The translations under genes were made by a program, and so were the position numbers. Of a stretch of DNA of 64,000 bases, positions 33,660 through 42,553 are shown in pieces. The notes beneath the pieces are model-generated. The model did not search any database and was not told the DNA's origin. It saw nothing but the letters and a program-made list of their open reading frames with translations. Location: assembly GCF_002077945.1 (NCBI RefSeq), contig NZ_LVYD01000124.1:310001-374000 (forward strand), written 5' to 3'. The stretch is from Niastella vici. Lineage in GTDB: Bacteria; Bacteroidota; Bacteroidia; Chitinophagales; Chitinophagaceae. The stretch's first letter is position 1. Every line of letters starts with the position of its first letter.

Positions 33660-34301
33660 TTATAATCGCTGCATTCTGTCAATTTCCTGCACTATCATTT
33701 CTATGTCGCGCTCATCGCCCTGTGCATTGTACGGCTGCTTTAAGTTGCTGCTAAATACAAAGGCAACGGTTTGCCATACCCGGGCGGTAAATCCACCTTT
33801 ATATTCCTTGATGATCTCGTAGCAGTTATTACCCGTTTGCCGGTTAATGAGCTTCATCAATACCTTTCCCTGGTAAATTGATAATTCGCTCAGCGGCTCA
33901 GCAAATTGCTTCTTTAGCTCTTTTTCGCGGGTTTTAATATATTTCTTTTTCTCACTTTCAGGCAAATTGGCAATGTGCGCATTGATGTCGTTCATGATGG
34001 CTCCGGCCCGGCGGGCGTACGGATAGGTAACATAAACGGCATTGCGCAAACGCGTCCATTCCTGTCTTCTTTTCAGTAAATGTTTGGGATAGGGCGCCTG
34101 TACCCAGGTCCATTCGAGGGTTTGTGCAGGCACATACTCATTACCGACAACCTGTGCCGGAACGGGGATAGTATCATTCGGACCTAATTGAGGTAAGGGT
34201 ATTGAATCAGGGGCCGTTTGGCCATTTGCCTGAGTAACCGCTACAGCAACCAATGCCCAAACTGCTAACAAATTCCTGAATATTTTTCTCTTTGCAGTCA
34301 T
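33660..34301 (-). CDS. DUF4294 exported protein
   Basis: 213 residues from the ATG at 34301, which begins a signal peptide (MTAKRKIFRNLLAVWALVAV ... ANGQ). The upstream ATG at 34385 is rejected because a good promoter (34323-34351) lies between. The mature part has a Pro-rich linker, then the DUF4294 domain: YPYARRAGAIMNDINAHI, ELKKQFAEPLSELSIYQG and LIKLIN-like helices. The function is unknown. It probably lies in the periplasm. The stop touches a dispersed GC-rich repeat. Confidence 0.85.
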   Translation of the reverse strand: MTAKRKIFRNLLAVWALVAVAVTQANGQTAPDSIPLPQLGPNDTIPVPAQVVGNEYVPAQTLEWTWVQAPYPKHLLKRRQEWTRLRNAVYVTYPYARRAGAIMNDINAHIANLPESEKKKYIKTREKELKKQFAEPLSELSIYQGKVLMKLINRQTGNNCYEIIKEYKGGFTARVWQTVAFVFSSNLKQPYNAQGDERDIEMIVQEIDRMQRL

Positions 34302-34678
34302 TCGAGTGCTACTAATATAATACAAATTTACTTGTAATAATAATTCCCAAAAGACCAGAACGTAACCCGTCCCGTTGCAAAACAATTTCTTAAAAAAAGT
34401 TTAAGATCTACAGTAAAGTTACTGTACGTCCAAATATGGGAAAACAGTTGGGGAAGGGAAGTTTTTAAATTAAGATAAATCACTTAGCATGCAGAAATAG
34501 ATTCCTGTCATGTTAGGATGTCAGGAGTTGAGTAGGATTCAGGTTACAAGTTCCAGGTTTCAGGGCTTTAAATATTAAGACCCTTCAATTATGTCGGCAG
34601 CCCAAAATTCGAACCCTGCAACTTGCAACCTGTAACTTGTAACGCAATTCCTGGCACCAGGAAACCGGTAACCAGCAA
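34302..34678. other. Intergenic region between DUF4294 and ccmF genes
   Basis: It holds the DUF4294 promoter (34323-34351), an AT-rich stretch with no signal I can name (34352-34530) and a heptamer element (34541-34679). No gene is supported. Confidence 0.6.
34323..34351 (-). promoter_or_regulatory. Complete promoter of the DUF4294 gene
   Basis: On the minus strand TTTG (34351-34348), a 17-base spacer, then TAAATTTG (34330-34323). Transcription would start near 34316, about 15 bases before the ATG at 34301. Confidence 0.65.
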
Positions 34679-34679
34679 C
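34541..34679. repeat. Heptamer element, CTGTAAC/TGGTAAC family
   Basis: Left arm AGGTTAC, AAGTTCC, AGGTTTC, AGGGCTT. Right arm CTGCAAC, TTGCAAC, CTGTAAC, TTGTAAC, then a second short right block GGCACCA, GGAAACC, GGTAACC, AGCAACT. The spacer holds CCCAAAATTCGAACCC. It ends at the last base of ccmF's stop region. Confidence 0.7.
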
Positions 34680-37096
34680 TATAGCAATTTAATTCTTCTG
34701 ATGAGAGCCATTACAAACCCTGCGATCATAAGAACGGTTCCCAGCCAAACCAGGTTAATGAAGGGGAACTGCAACACCTTCAACGCCAGGAAAGGCGCCA
34801 GGCGCGAAGATTCTTTCACACTGATCTCCAGGTGTTTATCGTCGGCAATGCGGGTAAGGCTGATGGCCAGTCCCTGCGAATACAATGTATCTAATATATA
34901 TTGGGCGCTGTTGTTGCGCACATAAAATACCGGTTTGGCGCTCAGTTTCTGCTGCTCCTTGGTGTAAACGCTCAGGTTGGCCATAATAGCCGTATCCCTG
35001 GGGGTAAACTGGTGTTTGCCGTCGTGCGGGTTCACCGTTACACTATCCAGGATCATAAAGCCTTCTGAATAAAACAGCGTGTCGCCGGTTTTTACCACAT
35101 GATTTTTGAACTGCGCCGTATCGGTGCCTTCCTGTACCGAGCTGGCATGGTTCACATAACTGAAAATATCTTTATGCAGGTAATGGCGCGAATCGGGGTT
35201 GTTCGACATCCCCTCCTGCCCCTTGGTGTTCCTGATAAGATCGGGATACAGGGTGAATTTATCTTTTCCATCCTTTCTTTCCATATCAACCTGGAACCAG
35301 GTCATACGGCCATTCGTGCTTACCGAATCTTTCACATACGTTGCCCAGTAAGTGCCCATATCGGTTTTTACGCCGCGAAAAAGGGTCAGGTTCTCAAAAC
35401 CTTCTTTTGGCTTATCGGGACCAAAATTCAGTGGGTTGAAAGTATTCACCGACAGCACTTCTTTTTTGGAAGAAGAGATCAGGATGCCCACCAGCAACAG
35501 GCCAAAACCCAGGTGCGCTACCGAAGCGCCCGCTGCCTTAAGCTTGCCGTTCAAACCCGTATATATGTAAGCGGCATTGGCAACAACGGCATACACCGCT
35601 GCAAACAGCGCCAGGTGAATGGCCGAAAGAAAACCAATACCATATTTATTATAATTGATATGGCCGAAATAACTGATTGAAGCCGAGATCAATATAGCAG
35701 CCACCGTTGCCCACAGCAGTTTCTTCGTGAAATAGGCTTTTGACGTGTTCTTGTATTTGAGGTACTGGCTGATGGCCGTTAATACCCCAATAACCACCGC
35801 TACGAAGATCTGGATGCGGTTATAGGGAAACTCCTTGTCTTCCCCGATCACCAGCTTGGTACCGAACAGGGTATTGAAGATGGGGAATGAAGTGGGAATG
35901 ATAATGGCCATGGCCGACAGGAACAATACCAGCGAACCGATGAACATCCAGAATTCCCGGCTGTTGAACTCTTCCTCTTTGGCAATATGCGGGATCTTTT
36001 TATACCGGGCTATCAGCAGGGCCAGCGCCGGAACTACAAAGATGAATACCCAGCTGCGCAGCTGCCAGTTCATCCCCGAATCAACAAAGGCGTGCACCGA
36101 GGTATCCTGCAGGTCGCCACTGCGGGTAAGATAGGTTGAATACATTACCAGCAGGTAGGCGAGTATAAAAAATACGTTAGTGGCGCGTAAGGAATGACCG
36201 GTTGAATTGTAAATGAGCAGGGTGTGAATACCCGCCACCAGTACCAGCCAGGGCACCAGCGATGCGTTCTCAACCGGGTCCCAGGCCCAGTAACCGCCAA
36301 ATGTGAGGCTTTCGTAAGCCCAGGCGGCGCCCATCATAATACCCAGTCCCAGAATGCCACCCGAGAACAGCGACCAGGGTAACACGGGTTTGGTCCAGCT
36401 AAAATCTTTCTTCCACAAACCGGCAATAGAATAAGCAAAAGGAACGATGGTGCTCGCAAAACCCAGGAACAGAATTGGGGGATGGATCACCATCCAGTAG
36501 TTCTGTAATAACTGGTTAAGGCCATTTCCATTATGAATTTTCGGCAGGCTCAGGTAATCGGGGCCCGAAAAGATCGGCGCATCGGCAAACTGATGGCGAG
36601 TTAACAAAAACGGACTGCTGCCCACTTTTACATTGAAAATATACAGGCCCAATATCATGGTGGCCAGGCAAAGCTGGGCAAAGCTTATCACCGTCATAAC
36701 GGGGGCTTCCCATTTTTTGGCCGTGCGTATCAACACCACACCAATAACGGCATGCCAGAAGGTCCACAGTAAAAAACTGCCCTCCTGCCCTTCCCAGATA
36801 CTGCTGAGCAGGTATTTGGGCGACAGGGACCGGTCGCTGTGGTTCCAGGCGTAAAAATATTCGTGAAAATGATTGGCAATGAGGGTAAAAATGATGCTGA
36901 ATATGGCCAGCACCGAGCCGGCATCGATCATAAATGCAATTCGGGCCAATTTCTTCCAGCTATCGTGCTCAGTAGGTAATGAGGCATTGGAGGCCTTAAA
37001 ATAAGCAATGGTAGCCACCAGGGACGCTACCAACGAAAGCACTACCAGGAAATGTCCCAACTGACCGGGTAACAGGTGTTCACCGATATACTTCAT
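34679..37096 (-). CDS. ccmF: Cytochrome c heme lyase CcmF/CcsA family
   Basis: 805 residues with about 14 hydrophobic segments. The tryptophan-rich heme-handling motif WGGYWAWDPVENASLVPW is near residue 270. His residues in flanking loops (for example NYWMVIHPPILFLGF and THLTRSGDLQDTSVHAF-like segments) match the heme-ligand positions of the family. A periplasmic domain of about 200 residues lies before the last TM. It should attach heme to apocytochrome c. ccmE is 9 bases upstream on the same strand, so heme passes from CcmE to this protein. Confidence 0.92.
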   Translation of the reverse strand: MKYIGEHLLPGQLGHFLVVLSLVASLVATIAYFKASNASLPTEHDSWKKLARIAFMIDAGSVLAIFSIIFTLIANHFHEYFYAWNHSDRSLSPKYLLSSIWEGQEGSFLLWTFWHAVIGVVLIRTAKKWEAPVMTVISFAQLCLATMILGLYIFNVKVGSSPFLLTRHQFADAPIFSGPDYLSLPKIHNGNGLNQLLQNYWMVIHPPILFLGFASTIVPFAYSIAGLWKKDFSWTKPVLPWSLFSGGILGLGIMMGAAWAYESLTFGGYWAWDPVENASLVPWLVLVAGIHTLLIYNSTGHSLRATNVFFILAYLLVMYSTYLTRSGDLQDTSVHAFVDSGMNWQLRSWVFIFVVPALALLIARYKKIPHIAKEEEFNSREFWMFIGSLVLFLSAMAIIIPTSFPIFNTLFGTKLVIGEDKEFPYNRIQIFVAVVIGVLTAISQYLKYKNTSKAYFTKKLLWATVAAILISASISYFGHINYNKYGIGFLSAIHLALFAAVYAVVANAAYIYTGLNGKLKAAGASVAHLGFGLLLVGILISSSKKEVLSVNTFNPLNFGPDKPKEGFENLTLFRGVKTDMGTYWATYVKDSVSTNGRMTWFQVDMERKDGKDKFTLYPDLIRNTKGQEGMSNNPDSRHYLHKDIFSYVNHASSVQEGTDTAQFKNHVVKTGDTLFYSEGFMILDSVTVNPHDGKHQFTPRDTAIMANLSVYTKEQQKLSAKPVFYVRNNSAQYILDTLYSQGLAISLTRIADDKHLEISVKESSRLAPFLALKVLQFPFINLVWLGTVLMIAGFVMALIRRIKLL

Positions 37097-37105
37097 TACA
37101 GGATT

Positions 37106-37525
37106 TTAATTTTGAGTCAGGTTGTTCTGCGCTGCTTTGGGATCGTCTTTATACTTGGAAGGACATTTGATAAGGATACCATCTTTACGGGTGATCACAA
37201 AAATATCGCCCTGCATTTTTCCTTTCAGCACAATACGATCGCTCTTCTCCATATCCATAGGCTTTTCAAAATAGTAACGCACCTGCGCTCTGTTACCCAG
37301 TGAATCGATCACAAAGAATTGGGTGAGGTTGGGGTTTTTAGCGGGGTCGTATTCGATGGGGGTAGCCACCGATTTATCGAGCTTCGCAATAACAGTTACT
37401 GTTTTTCCTGCTTTCTGACGGGCTGAGGCAAGGGTTTCATAGGTCGACAGATCGGCCATAAAGCTCAAAAGGATCATGATACAAACCGCTATGCCTACCA
37501 GTATAACAATATGGATCTTTTTCAT
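37106..37525 (-). CDS. ccmE: Heme chaperone CcmE, CxxxY variant
   Basis: 139 residues: an N-terminal signal anchor (IVILVGIAVCIMILLSF) and an OB-fold domain (VTVIAKLDKS, VRYYFEKPMDMEKSDRIVLKGKM). The covalent heme site, HxxxY in most proteobacterial CcmE, here reads CPSKY (about residue 124). The CxxxY form is known from some archaea and Desulfovibrio and goes with a modified maturation pathway. It is translationally close to ccmF (9 bases). CcmABCD were not seen and may lie elsewhere. Confidence 0.9.
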   Translation of the reverse strand: MKKIHIVILVGIAVCIMILLSFMADLSTYETLASARQKAGKTVTVIAKLDKSVATPIEYDPAKNPNLTQFFVIDSLGNRAQVRYYFEKPMDMEKSDRIVLKGKMQGDIFVITRKDGILIKCPSKYKDDPKAAQNNLTQN

Positions 37526-37579
37526 CTGAAATTTTTATTGTAACAGCTTGCAGGCGAGCTACAAGTGTATTATGCACCG

Positions 37580-37587
37580 CAAAGTTA
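37580..37587 (-). promoter_or_regulatory. -7 box TAACTTTG for ccmE-ccmF
   Basis: CAAAGTTA on the plus strand is a perfect minus-strand TAnnTTTG, 55 bases before the ccmE start. No clear -33 box. Confidence 0.45.
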
Positions 37588-37740
37588 GTTCAAAAATGGT
37601 TTGAGGTACAGAATGATTTTCATCATATGGGTGCCTGATCAAATGTTAACAGTTTCTATATAAAAAAGTTACCGCCGCAAACGGGAAAATTTGGGCGGAA
37701 CCGGAAAATGGTACGGGAACCCCGAAGGGCGGGCGTTGAA

Positions 37741-37859
37741 CCGTAACCTTTGGACTGTAAACTGTAAACTGTAAACTTTAAACTGTGCACTTTGAACTGT
37801 AAACTGAGAACCAGGAACTGTGAACATTAAACTGAGAACTAAGAACTTTGAACCTCATT
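37741..37859. repeat. Single-arm heptamer array, CTGTAAA words
   Basis: Seventeen successive 7-mers hold one phase without slipping: for example CTGTAAA three times, CTTTAAA, CTGTGCA, CTTTGAA, CTGTAAA, CTGAGAA, CCAGGAA, CTGTGAA, CATTAAA, CTGAGAA, CTAAGAA, CTTTGAA. Consensus CTgtaAA with the last AA best kept. No inverted partner arm is seen nearby. Confidence 0.85.
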
Positions 37860-37948
37860 TCCTAACAAACGTAAGCTCGTTAACCATAATTTTTTTGCTG
37901 CTTTCTATTCCTGCACTAACTTGCATCCCGTTTTTTAGTGTATGATAT

Positions 37949-38995
37949 ATGACAGATCTATCACATTTTGATCCCAACGCGGCAAGTAATCCCAATAATA
38001 ATATTTTTGGTTTGCCCTTCACCGAAGAAGATGCCCGCCTGGTTATATTACCTGTTCCCTGGGAAGTAACAGTAAGCTATAACGCCGGTACCGCCCGTGC
38101 AGCGGATCATATCTTCAAGGCCAGCATGCATGTTGACCTTTTTGACCCTGACAACAATGATGCGTGGAAACAGGGCTTTTTTATGCGCTATCCCGATAAA
38201 AAGATCCTGCTGAAAAGCGATTACCTGCGCAAGGAAGCCGAGCTGTACATCGACTACATTTGTCATGGCGAAAAGCTCGAGAAAAACCTCTTCATGTGTA
38301 AATCGCAGCGCGATATCAATGAAGGCGGCACCTATTTGAACAAATGGGTATACGAACAAACAAAACAACTCCTTAACCGCAATAAACTGGTAGCCGTACT
38401 GGGCGGCGACCACAGCATTGTGCTGGGTTTCTTTAAGGCAATTGCCGAACTGCATGGCGATTTTGGCGTTTTGCAGATCGATGCCCATTGCGACCTGCGC
38501 CAATCGTATGAATTTTTTACGTACAGCCATGCCAGTGTTATGTACAATGCGCTAACTGAAATTCCCTCGCTTACGCATTTGGTACAGTTGGGCGTACGCG
38601 ATTATTGCCAGCAGGAATATGAATATATACAGAATAACCAGGGCCGCGTGATCACTTATTTTGATAAGGATATAAAAGAACGCCAGTTCGAAGGCGAAAC
38701 CTGGAAACAGATCACCGATGAGATCGTGAATAAATTACCTGAAAAAGTACTGGTAAGTTTTGATATTGATGGGCTTGATCCTAAATTGTGTCCTAATACA
38801 GGCACACCCGTACAGGGCGGATTTGAAACCGAACAGATCTTTTACCTGCTTAAAAAAATAGTGCAAAGCGGTCGAAAGTTCATCGGGTTCGATCTTGTTG
38901 AAATAGGCGTGGGCGATAATAATGAGTGGGATGCCAATGTGGGCGCGCATATTTTATGGAGATTAGCCAATCTGCTGGTGGCCAGCAACCAATAA
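37949..38995 (+). CDS. Agmatinase-like ureohydrolase
   Basis: 348 residues, arginase/agmatinase fold. The Mn ligands are all present: GGDHSIVLGF, QIDAHCDLRQSYEFFTYSHASVM and SFDIDGLDP. The DAHxDLR...YSHASVM pattern is nearer to agmatinase (agmatine to putrescine and urea) than to arginase. Formimidoylglutamase or guanidine hydrolase remain possible. The gene is cotranscribed with a membrane protein 7 bases downstream. No hut or other polyamine genes are near. Confidence 0.88.
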   Translation: MTDLSHFDPNAASNPNNNIFGLPFTEEDARLVILPVPWEVTVSYNAGTARAADHIFKASMHVDLFDPDNNDAWKQGFFMRYPDKKILLKSDYLRKEAELYIDYICHGEKLEKNLFMCKSQRDINEGGTYLNKWVYEQTKQLLNRNKLVAVLGGDHSIVLGFFKAIAELHGDFGVLQIDAHCDLRQSYEFFTYSHASVMYNALTEIPSLTHLVQLGVRDYCQQEYEYIQNNQGRVITYFDKDIKERQFEGETWKQITDEIVNKLPEKVLVSFDIDGLDPKLCPNTGTPVQGGFETEQIFYLLKKIVQSGRKFIGFDLVEIGVGDNNEWDANVGAHILWRLANLLVASNQ

Positions 38996-39002
38996 ATGGC
39001 CT

Positions 39003-39548
39003 ATGGTATATCAATATGTTGTCACCCTTAAAAATCAAACAAGCCGGTATATTGATATACTGGGACTGATACTGAGTGTTTTTTCTGCGTTTTGTTTTGG
39101 GTTTGAACTGGTGAAAGCCAGTTCTGTGAGCCTGGCCTGCCTTATCGGCGTTATTGCCGTGCCGGGTTTTGTTATCTGGAACCTGGTGCTGCAGCGAAAA
39201 AACCGGAAAGTGTATTACAGCCGCGCTTTACTGATAGCCGCACTTGTTTGGATGAAGATGCCCTGGTTTCAATGGCTGGCATTTATCTTTATCATTCTCG
39301 CCTTACTCGAATACCAGGCTAAATACTCCATTGAGATCGGATTTGCCGATAATGAGATCGTTTTTAACTCCCTGTTCAAAAGAAGATACTCCTGGCAACA
39401 ATTCACCAATATTGTGCTGAAAGATGGTTTGCTCACCCTCGACTTTGCCAATAACAAAATTCTGCAACGCGAAGTGGAAGACGATGAAGATGATGATGCA
39501 GATGAAGATGAGTTCAATGACTATTGCAGAAAACAGTTAAACAACTAA
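39003..39548 (+). CDS. Membrane protein with acidic tail, unknown function
   Basis: 181 residues. Hydrophobic segments at about 18-38, 44-66 and 78-102 are followed by a PH-like cytosolic region (IGFADNEIVFNSLFKRRYSWQQFTNIVL) and a very acidic tail (EVEDDEDDDADEDEF). No family is recognised with confidence. It begins 7 bases after the ureohydrolase stop, so the two are probably one operon. Confidence 0.78.
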   Translation: MVYQYVVTLKNQTSRYIDILGLILSVFSAFCFGFELVKASSVSLACLIGVIAVPGFVIWNLVLQRKNRKVYYSRALLIAALVWMKMPWFQWLAFIFIILALLEYQAKYSIEIGFADNEIVFNSLFKRRYSWQQFTNIVLKDGLLTLDFANNKILQREVEDDEDDDADEDEFNDYCRKQLNN

Positions 39549-39561
39549 ATCGCTATTACAA

Positions 39562-40614
39562 TCAAACAACCTGGTCCATCTTTCCATCTACACTTAAAGA
39601 AGGGTCGTGCTTTTTATATTTTATTCTTGAAGACAGTTTTTGAGAATTCTTTTCAATAATCCGGTAAAAAACGTATGAACAAGCTATGGTAAACAGGTAA
39701 CCTGTCATAATTACAATTGGCTTTTGATATCCGGCCCTGAACCTGTGCGACAGGATATTGATTAAAGCACTTCCTGTTATCTTATGGATCAAATAAATTG
39801 AATAAGAAATATTTCCGAGAAATTTGAGCACTTTATTGGTCAGGCCGGGCAGATACTGAACAATAAGAAGAGTAAGTAACCCTGCCGCAATAGTATCTAC
39901 AAAAGGTAATGTTATAAAGCTTACCACAATACAAAGCGCAGTTACATTCAGATACTCCTTACTTTCAATGATATTCATTATTGAAAAGGCATATAATATT
40001 CCGATCAGGAACAGCGGCGCATACAAAGGAAAAAAAGCATCATGAGGCAAAATAAAAGGGATTGCAAGAAATATAAAATAAAAGCAATACCTGCTCTTAC
40101 TATTTCCATTCAGCGCCAATGGTAATAATAGTGATAAGGCAATATAATATTGAAATTCGATACAAAGCGTCCAGTACGGAGGTTGTATCCATTTAGCCCC
40201 TGCAAATGGCACCAGGTAACCTATGTGCAGCGCAACATCCTTAGAGGAAGGAAACACAGGTAAATGAACTGCGGATGAGCCCGCTATTATCATTCTGATC
40301 TTAAAATAACAAAGCGCTAATATAATTGAAGCCAGATAAGGAGGTTCAAGCCTGGCTACTCGTTTCAGCATGAAATTTCCCCAATTCCCGATTGTGTAAC
40401 CGCCCCGGATCATTGAAAGCGGTATCACAATCCCCGATATCACGAAGAAAATAAAAACGCCAGTTCTGCCAAGGGCAAAAGCACTTTTTATTTTTTCATT
40501 CTCTATATATCCAACCGTTGAAATAAAGTGATCGAAACAAACCATTGAAGCAGCTATTCCTCTCAGGCTCCCAATGACCGGAATTGGTTTAGAATTTAGA
40601 TCGGCTTTTAACAT
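39562..40614 (-). CDS. Acyltransferase 3 family membrane protein (OafA/YrhL-like)
   Basis: 350 residues from the ATG at 40614, chosen because a complete promoter (40624-40653) lies immediately upstream; the ATG at 40782 would sit in a repeat. About ten hydrophobic segments. The family N-terminus is clear: SLRGIAASMVCFDHF with the catalytic-type His and GRTGVFIFFVISGIVIPLS with the RxxVxxFFxxSG pattern. Such enzymes O-acetylate cell-surface sugars or glycolipids. It stands alone, AT-richer than its neighbours by eye, which may hint at transfer. Confidence 0.88.
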   Translation of the reverse strand: MLKADLNSKPIPVIGSLRGIAASMVCFDHFISTVGYIENEKIKSAFALGRTGVFIFFVISGIVIPLSMIRGGYTIGNWGNFMLKRVARLEPPYLASIILALCYFKIRMIIAGSSAVHLPVFPSSKDVALHIGYLVPFAGAKWIQPPYWTLCIEFQYYIALSLLLPLALNGNSKSRYCFYFIFLAIPFILPHDAFFPLYAPLFLIGILYAFSIMNIIESKEYLNVTALCIVVSFITLPFVDTIAAGLLTLLIVQYLPGLTNKVLKFLGNISYSIYLIHKITGSALINILSHRFRAGYQKPIVIMTGYLFTIACSYVFYRIIEKNSQKLSSRIKYKKHDPSLSVDGKMDQVV

Positions 40615-40623
40615 AAAAAATGA

Positions 40624-40653
40624 CAAATATAAAGATATAATTAGTGCTGCAAA
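40624..40653 (-). promoter_or_regulatory. Complete promoter of the acyltransferase gene
   Basis: On the minus strand TTTG (40653-40650), 18-base spacer, TATATTTG (40631-40624). The start of transcription would be only a few bases before the ATG at 40614. Confidence 0.7.
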
Positions 40654-40720
40654 TAACAATTGGCCCAGAAGCCAGCCTGTGTTTGCCAACGATGGTACAA
40701 CCGACTGCCGTTTTATGCGT

Positions 40721-40770
40721 TCAGCTTGAAGCTTGAGCGTACAGCTTGAAGCGGGTAGCTTGCAGCTTCT
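40721..40770. repeat. Single-arm heptamer array, AGCTTGA words
   Basis: CAGCTTG, AAGCTTG, AGCGTAC, AGCTTGA, AGCGGGT, AGCTTGC, AGCTTCT follow every 7 bases. It lies between the divergent acyltransferase and ALDH genes. No inverted partner arm is obvious. Confidence 0.6.
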
Positions 40771-40796
40771 TCCCCACGACATTCACAAATGTTAGT

Positions 40797-40804
40797 TACT
40801 TTTG
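40797..40804 (+). promoter_or_regulatory. -7 box TACTTTTG before the ALDH gene
   Basis: A perfect TAnnTTTG match. It ends 7 bases before ATG 40812 and 16 bases before ATG 40821. It excludes the earlier ATG at 40746. Confidence 0.55.
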
Positions 40805-40820
40805 GCCAAAAATGCACCAT

Positions 40821-42344
40821 ATGGATTTTCTGGCTCCGCTGAAAATAGACGAACTGAATTCGGGCGTTTCAACAGGAAACACCATCCTTACCGCCCATGG
40901 CGAACGCATAGCTTCACACTCCCCCGTTGATGGCAAACTCATTGCCACTGTACAGGGCGGCGATAAAAATGATTATGAAACCGTAATAGCCAAAGCCCAG
41001 GCTGCATTTCTGGAATGGCGCACCTGGCCGGCGCCCAAACGTGGCGAAGTGGTTCGCCAAATTGGCGAGGCCTTGCGTACCTATAAAGAACCGCTGGGCA
41101 AACTGGTTAGCTACGAAATGGGTAAAAGCCTGCAGGAAGGTTATGGCGAAGTACAGGAAATGATCGATATCTGCGATTTTGCTGTTGGCCTCAGCCGCCA
41201 GTTGTACGGCTTAAGCATGCACAGCGAGCGCCCCTCGCACCGCATGTACGAACAATGGCATCCGTTAGGCATTGTAGGCATTATTTCCGCCTTTAACTTC
41301 CCCGTGGCAGTATGGAGCTGGAACGCCATGCTCGCCTGGATCTGTGGCAATGTGTGCATCTGGAAACCTTCTGAAAAAACGCCCCTGTGCGCAGTGGCGT
41401 GTCATCATATTATTGCAGAAGTACTAAAACGCAACAATGTGCCCGATGGCATAAACGGACTGGTAACTGGCGGCCGTGAAGTGGGCGAATGGCTTTCGGC
41501 CGATGCGCGTATTCCGCTGGTTTCGGCAACCGGTTCAACGCGTATGGGCAAAGCCGTGGGGGCAACCGTGGGCGCCCGCCTGGGCCGGGCTCTGTTGGAG
41601 CTGGGCGGCAACAATGCCATCATCATTTCAAAACATGCCGACCTGGATATTGCCATCCGCGGATCGGTTTTTGGCGCCGTAGGCACGGCCGGGCAGCGCT
41701 GCACTACCACCCGGCGTTTGATCATACACGATGAAGTGTACGATTCGGTAAAAAGCAAACTGGTGGCCGCTTACCAGCAATTGCGTATCGGCAACCCGCT
41801 CGATGAAAACAACCACGTAGGACCGCTGATCGATAAAGACGCTGTTATTATGTATAATAAGGCCCTGGAAGCCTGTAAAAAAGAAGGCGGCCGGTTTATT
41901 GTAGAAGGCGGCGTGCTCGATGGGGATGGTTACGAAAGCGGCTGTTATGTAAAACCCTGTATTGCTGAAGTGGAATCGCATTTTAAGATCGTGGAGCAGG
42001 AAACCTTTGCGCCCATCCTGTATTTAATGAAATACAATACCCTCGACGATGCCATCGCCATTCAAAACGGAGTGCCACAGGGTTTGTCATCCAGTATTAT
42101 GACCCTGAACCTGCGCGAAGCAGAACAATTCCTGTCGGCCAACGGCAGCGATTGCGGTATTGCCAATGTGAACATTGGTACATCGGGCGCCGAGATCGGC
42201 GGTGCATTCGGTGGCGAAAAAGAAACCGGCGGTGGCCGCGAAAGCGGAAGCGATGCCTGGAAAGCATATATGCGGCGCCAGACGAATACGATCAATTATT
42301 CTACACAATTACCCTTAGCGCAGGGAATTAAATTCCATGTATAA
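40821..42344 (+). CDS. ALDH7-type aldehyde dehydrogenase (aminoadipate semialdehyde dehydrogenase-like)
   Basis: 507 residues from ATG 40821; ATG 40812 adds three residues and cannot be excluded. Catalytic Glu is in LLELGGNNAIII (about residue 260) and catalytic Cys in GTAGQRCTTTRRL (about 293), with the ALDH7 hallmark AFNFPVAVWSWNAMLAW. ALDH7 (antiquitin/AmaB) oxidises alpha-aminoadipate semialdehyde, in balance with piperideine-6-carboxylate, in lysine breakdown. No other lysine-catabolic gene is near, so the substrate is inferred from the family. Confidence 0.92.
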   Translation: MDFLAPLKIDELNSGVSTGNTILTAHGERIASHSPVDGKLIATVQGGDKNDYETVIAKAQAAFLEWRTWPAPKRGEVVRQIGEALRTYKEPLGKLVSYEMGKSLQEGYGEVQEMIDICDFAVGLSRQLYGLSMHSERPSHRMYEQWHPLGIVGIISAFNFPVAVWSWNAMLAWICGNVCIWKPSEKTPLCAVACHHIIAEVLKRNNVPDGINGLVTGGREVGEWLSADARIPLVSATGSTRMGKAVGATVGARLGRALLELGGNNAIIISKHADLDIAIRGSVFGAVGTAGQRCTTTRRLIIHDEVYDSVKSKLVAAYQQLRIGNPLDENNHVGPLIDKDAVIMYNKALEACKKEGGRFIVEGGVLDGDGYESGCYVKPCIAEVESHFKIVEQETFAPILYLMKYNTLDDAIAIQNGVPQGLSSSIMTLNLREAEQFLSANGSDCGIANVNIGTSGAEIGGAFGGEKETGGGRESGSDAWKAYMRRQTNTINYSTQLPLAQGIKFHV

Positions 42345-42350
42345 TACACC

Positions 42351-42470
42351 GAAGTAAGAGGTAGGAAGTACGAAGTAAGAAGAAACCTGTATTTCCTACT
42401 TCCTAATTAATCGCGAGCATTGAAATTCGAGCTCTTCTTACATCTTACTTCTTACTTCCTATTTCTTTTC
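42351..42470. repeat. Heptamer fold-back element, GTAAGAA family (copy 3)
   Basis: Left arm GAAGTAA, GAGGTAG, GAAGTAC, GAAGTAA, GAAGAAA and right arm TTCTTAC, ATCTTAC, TTCTTAC, TTCCTAT. The spacer contains an extra TTTCCTACTTCCTA block and ATTGAAATTCGAGCTC. Its right arm start TCTTCTTACATCTTACTTC is identical to that of the copy at 22110. Confidence 0.8.
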
Positions 42471-42553
42471 CCTTACCTGTACACAGGCCTCCAATCAAAC
42501 AATATTACAGTTTCCCAAACGTTATTACCTGTCTGACAAGCTGAAAAACCGGT

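Larger units (their letters stand above)
37526..37948. other. 423-bp divergent intergenic region
   Basis: It lies between ccmE (-) and the ureohydrolase (+). It contains a ccmE -7 box (37580-37587), a GC-rich patch around 37690-37735 and a single-arm heptamer array (37741-37859). No ORF is supported. Confidence 0.6.

Noticed and set aside
40746-40820. Upstream extension of the ALDH gene to the ATG at 40746
   Set aside because: The added residues are read from a heptamer array and a -7 box. The family N-terminus starts at 40812/40821.
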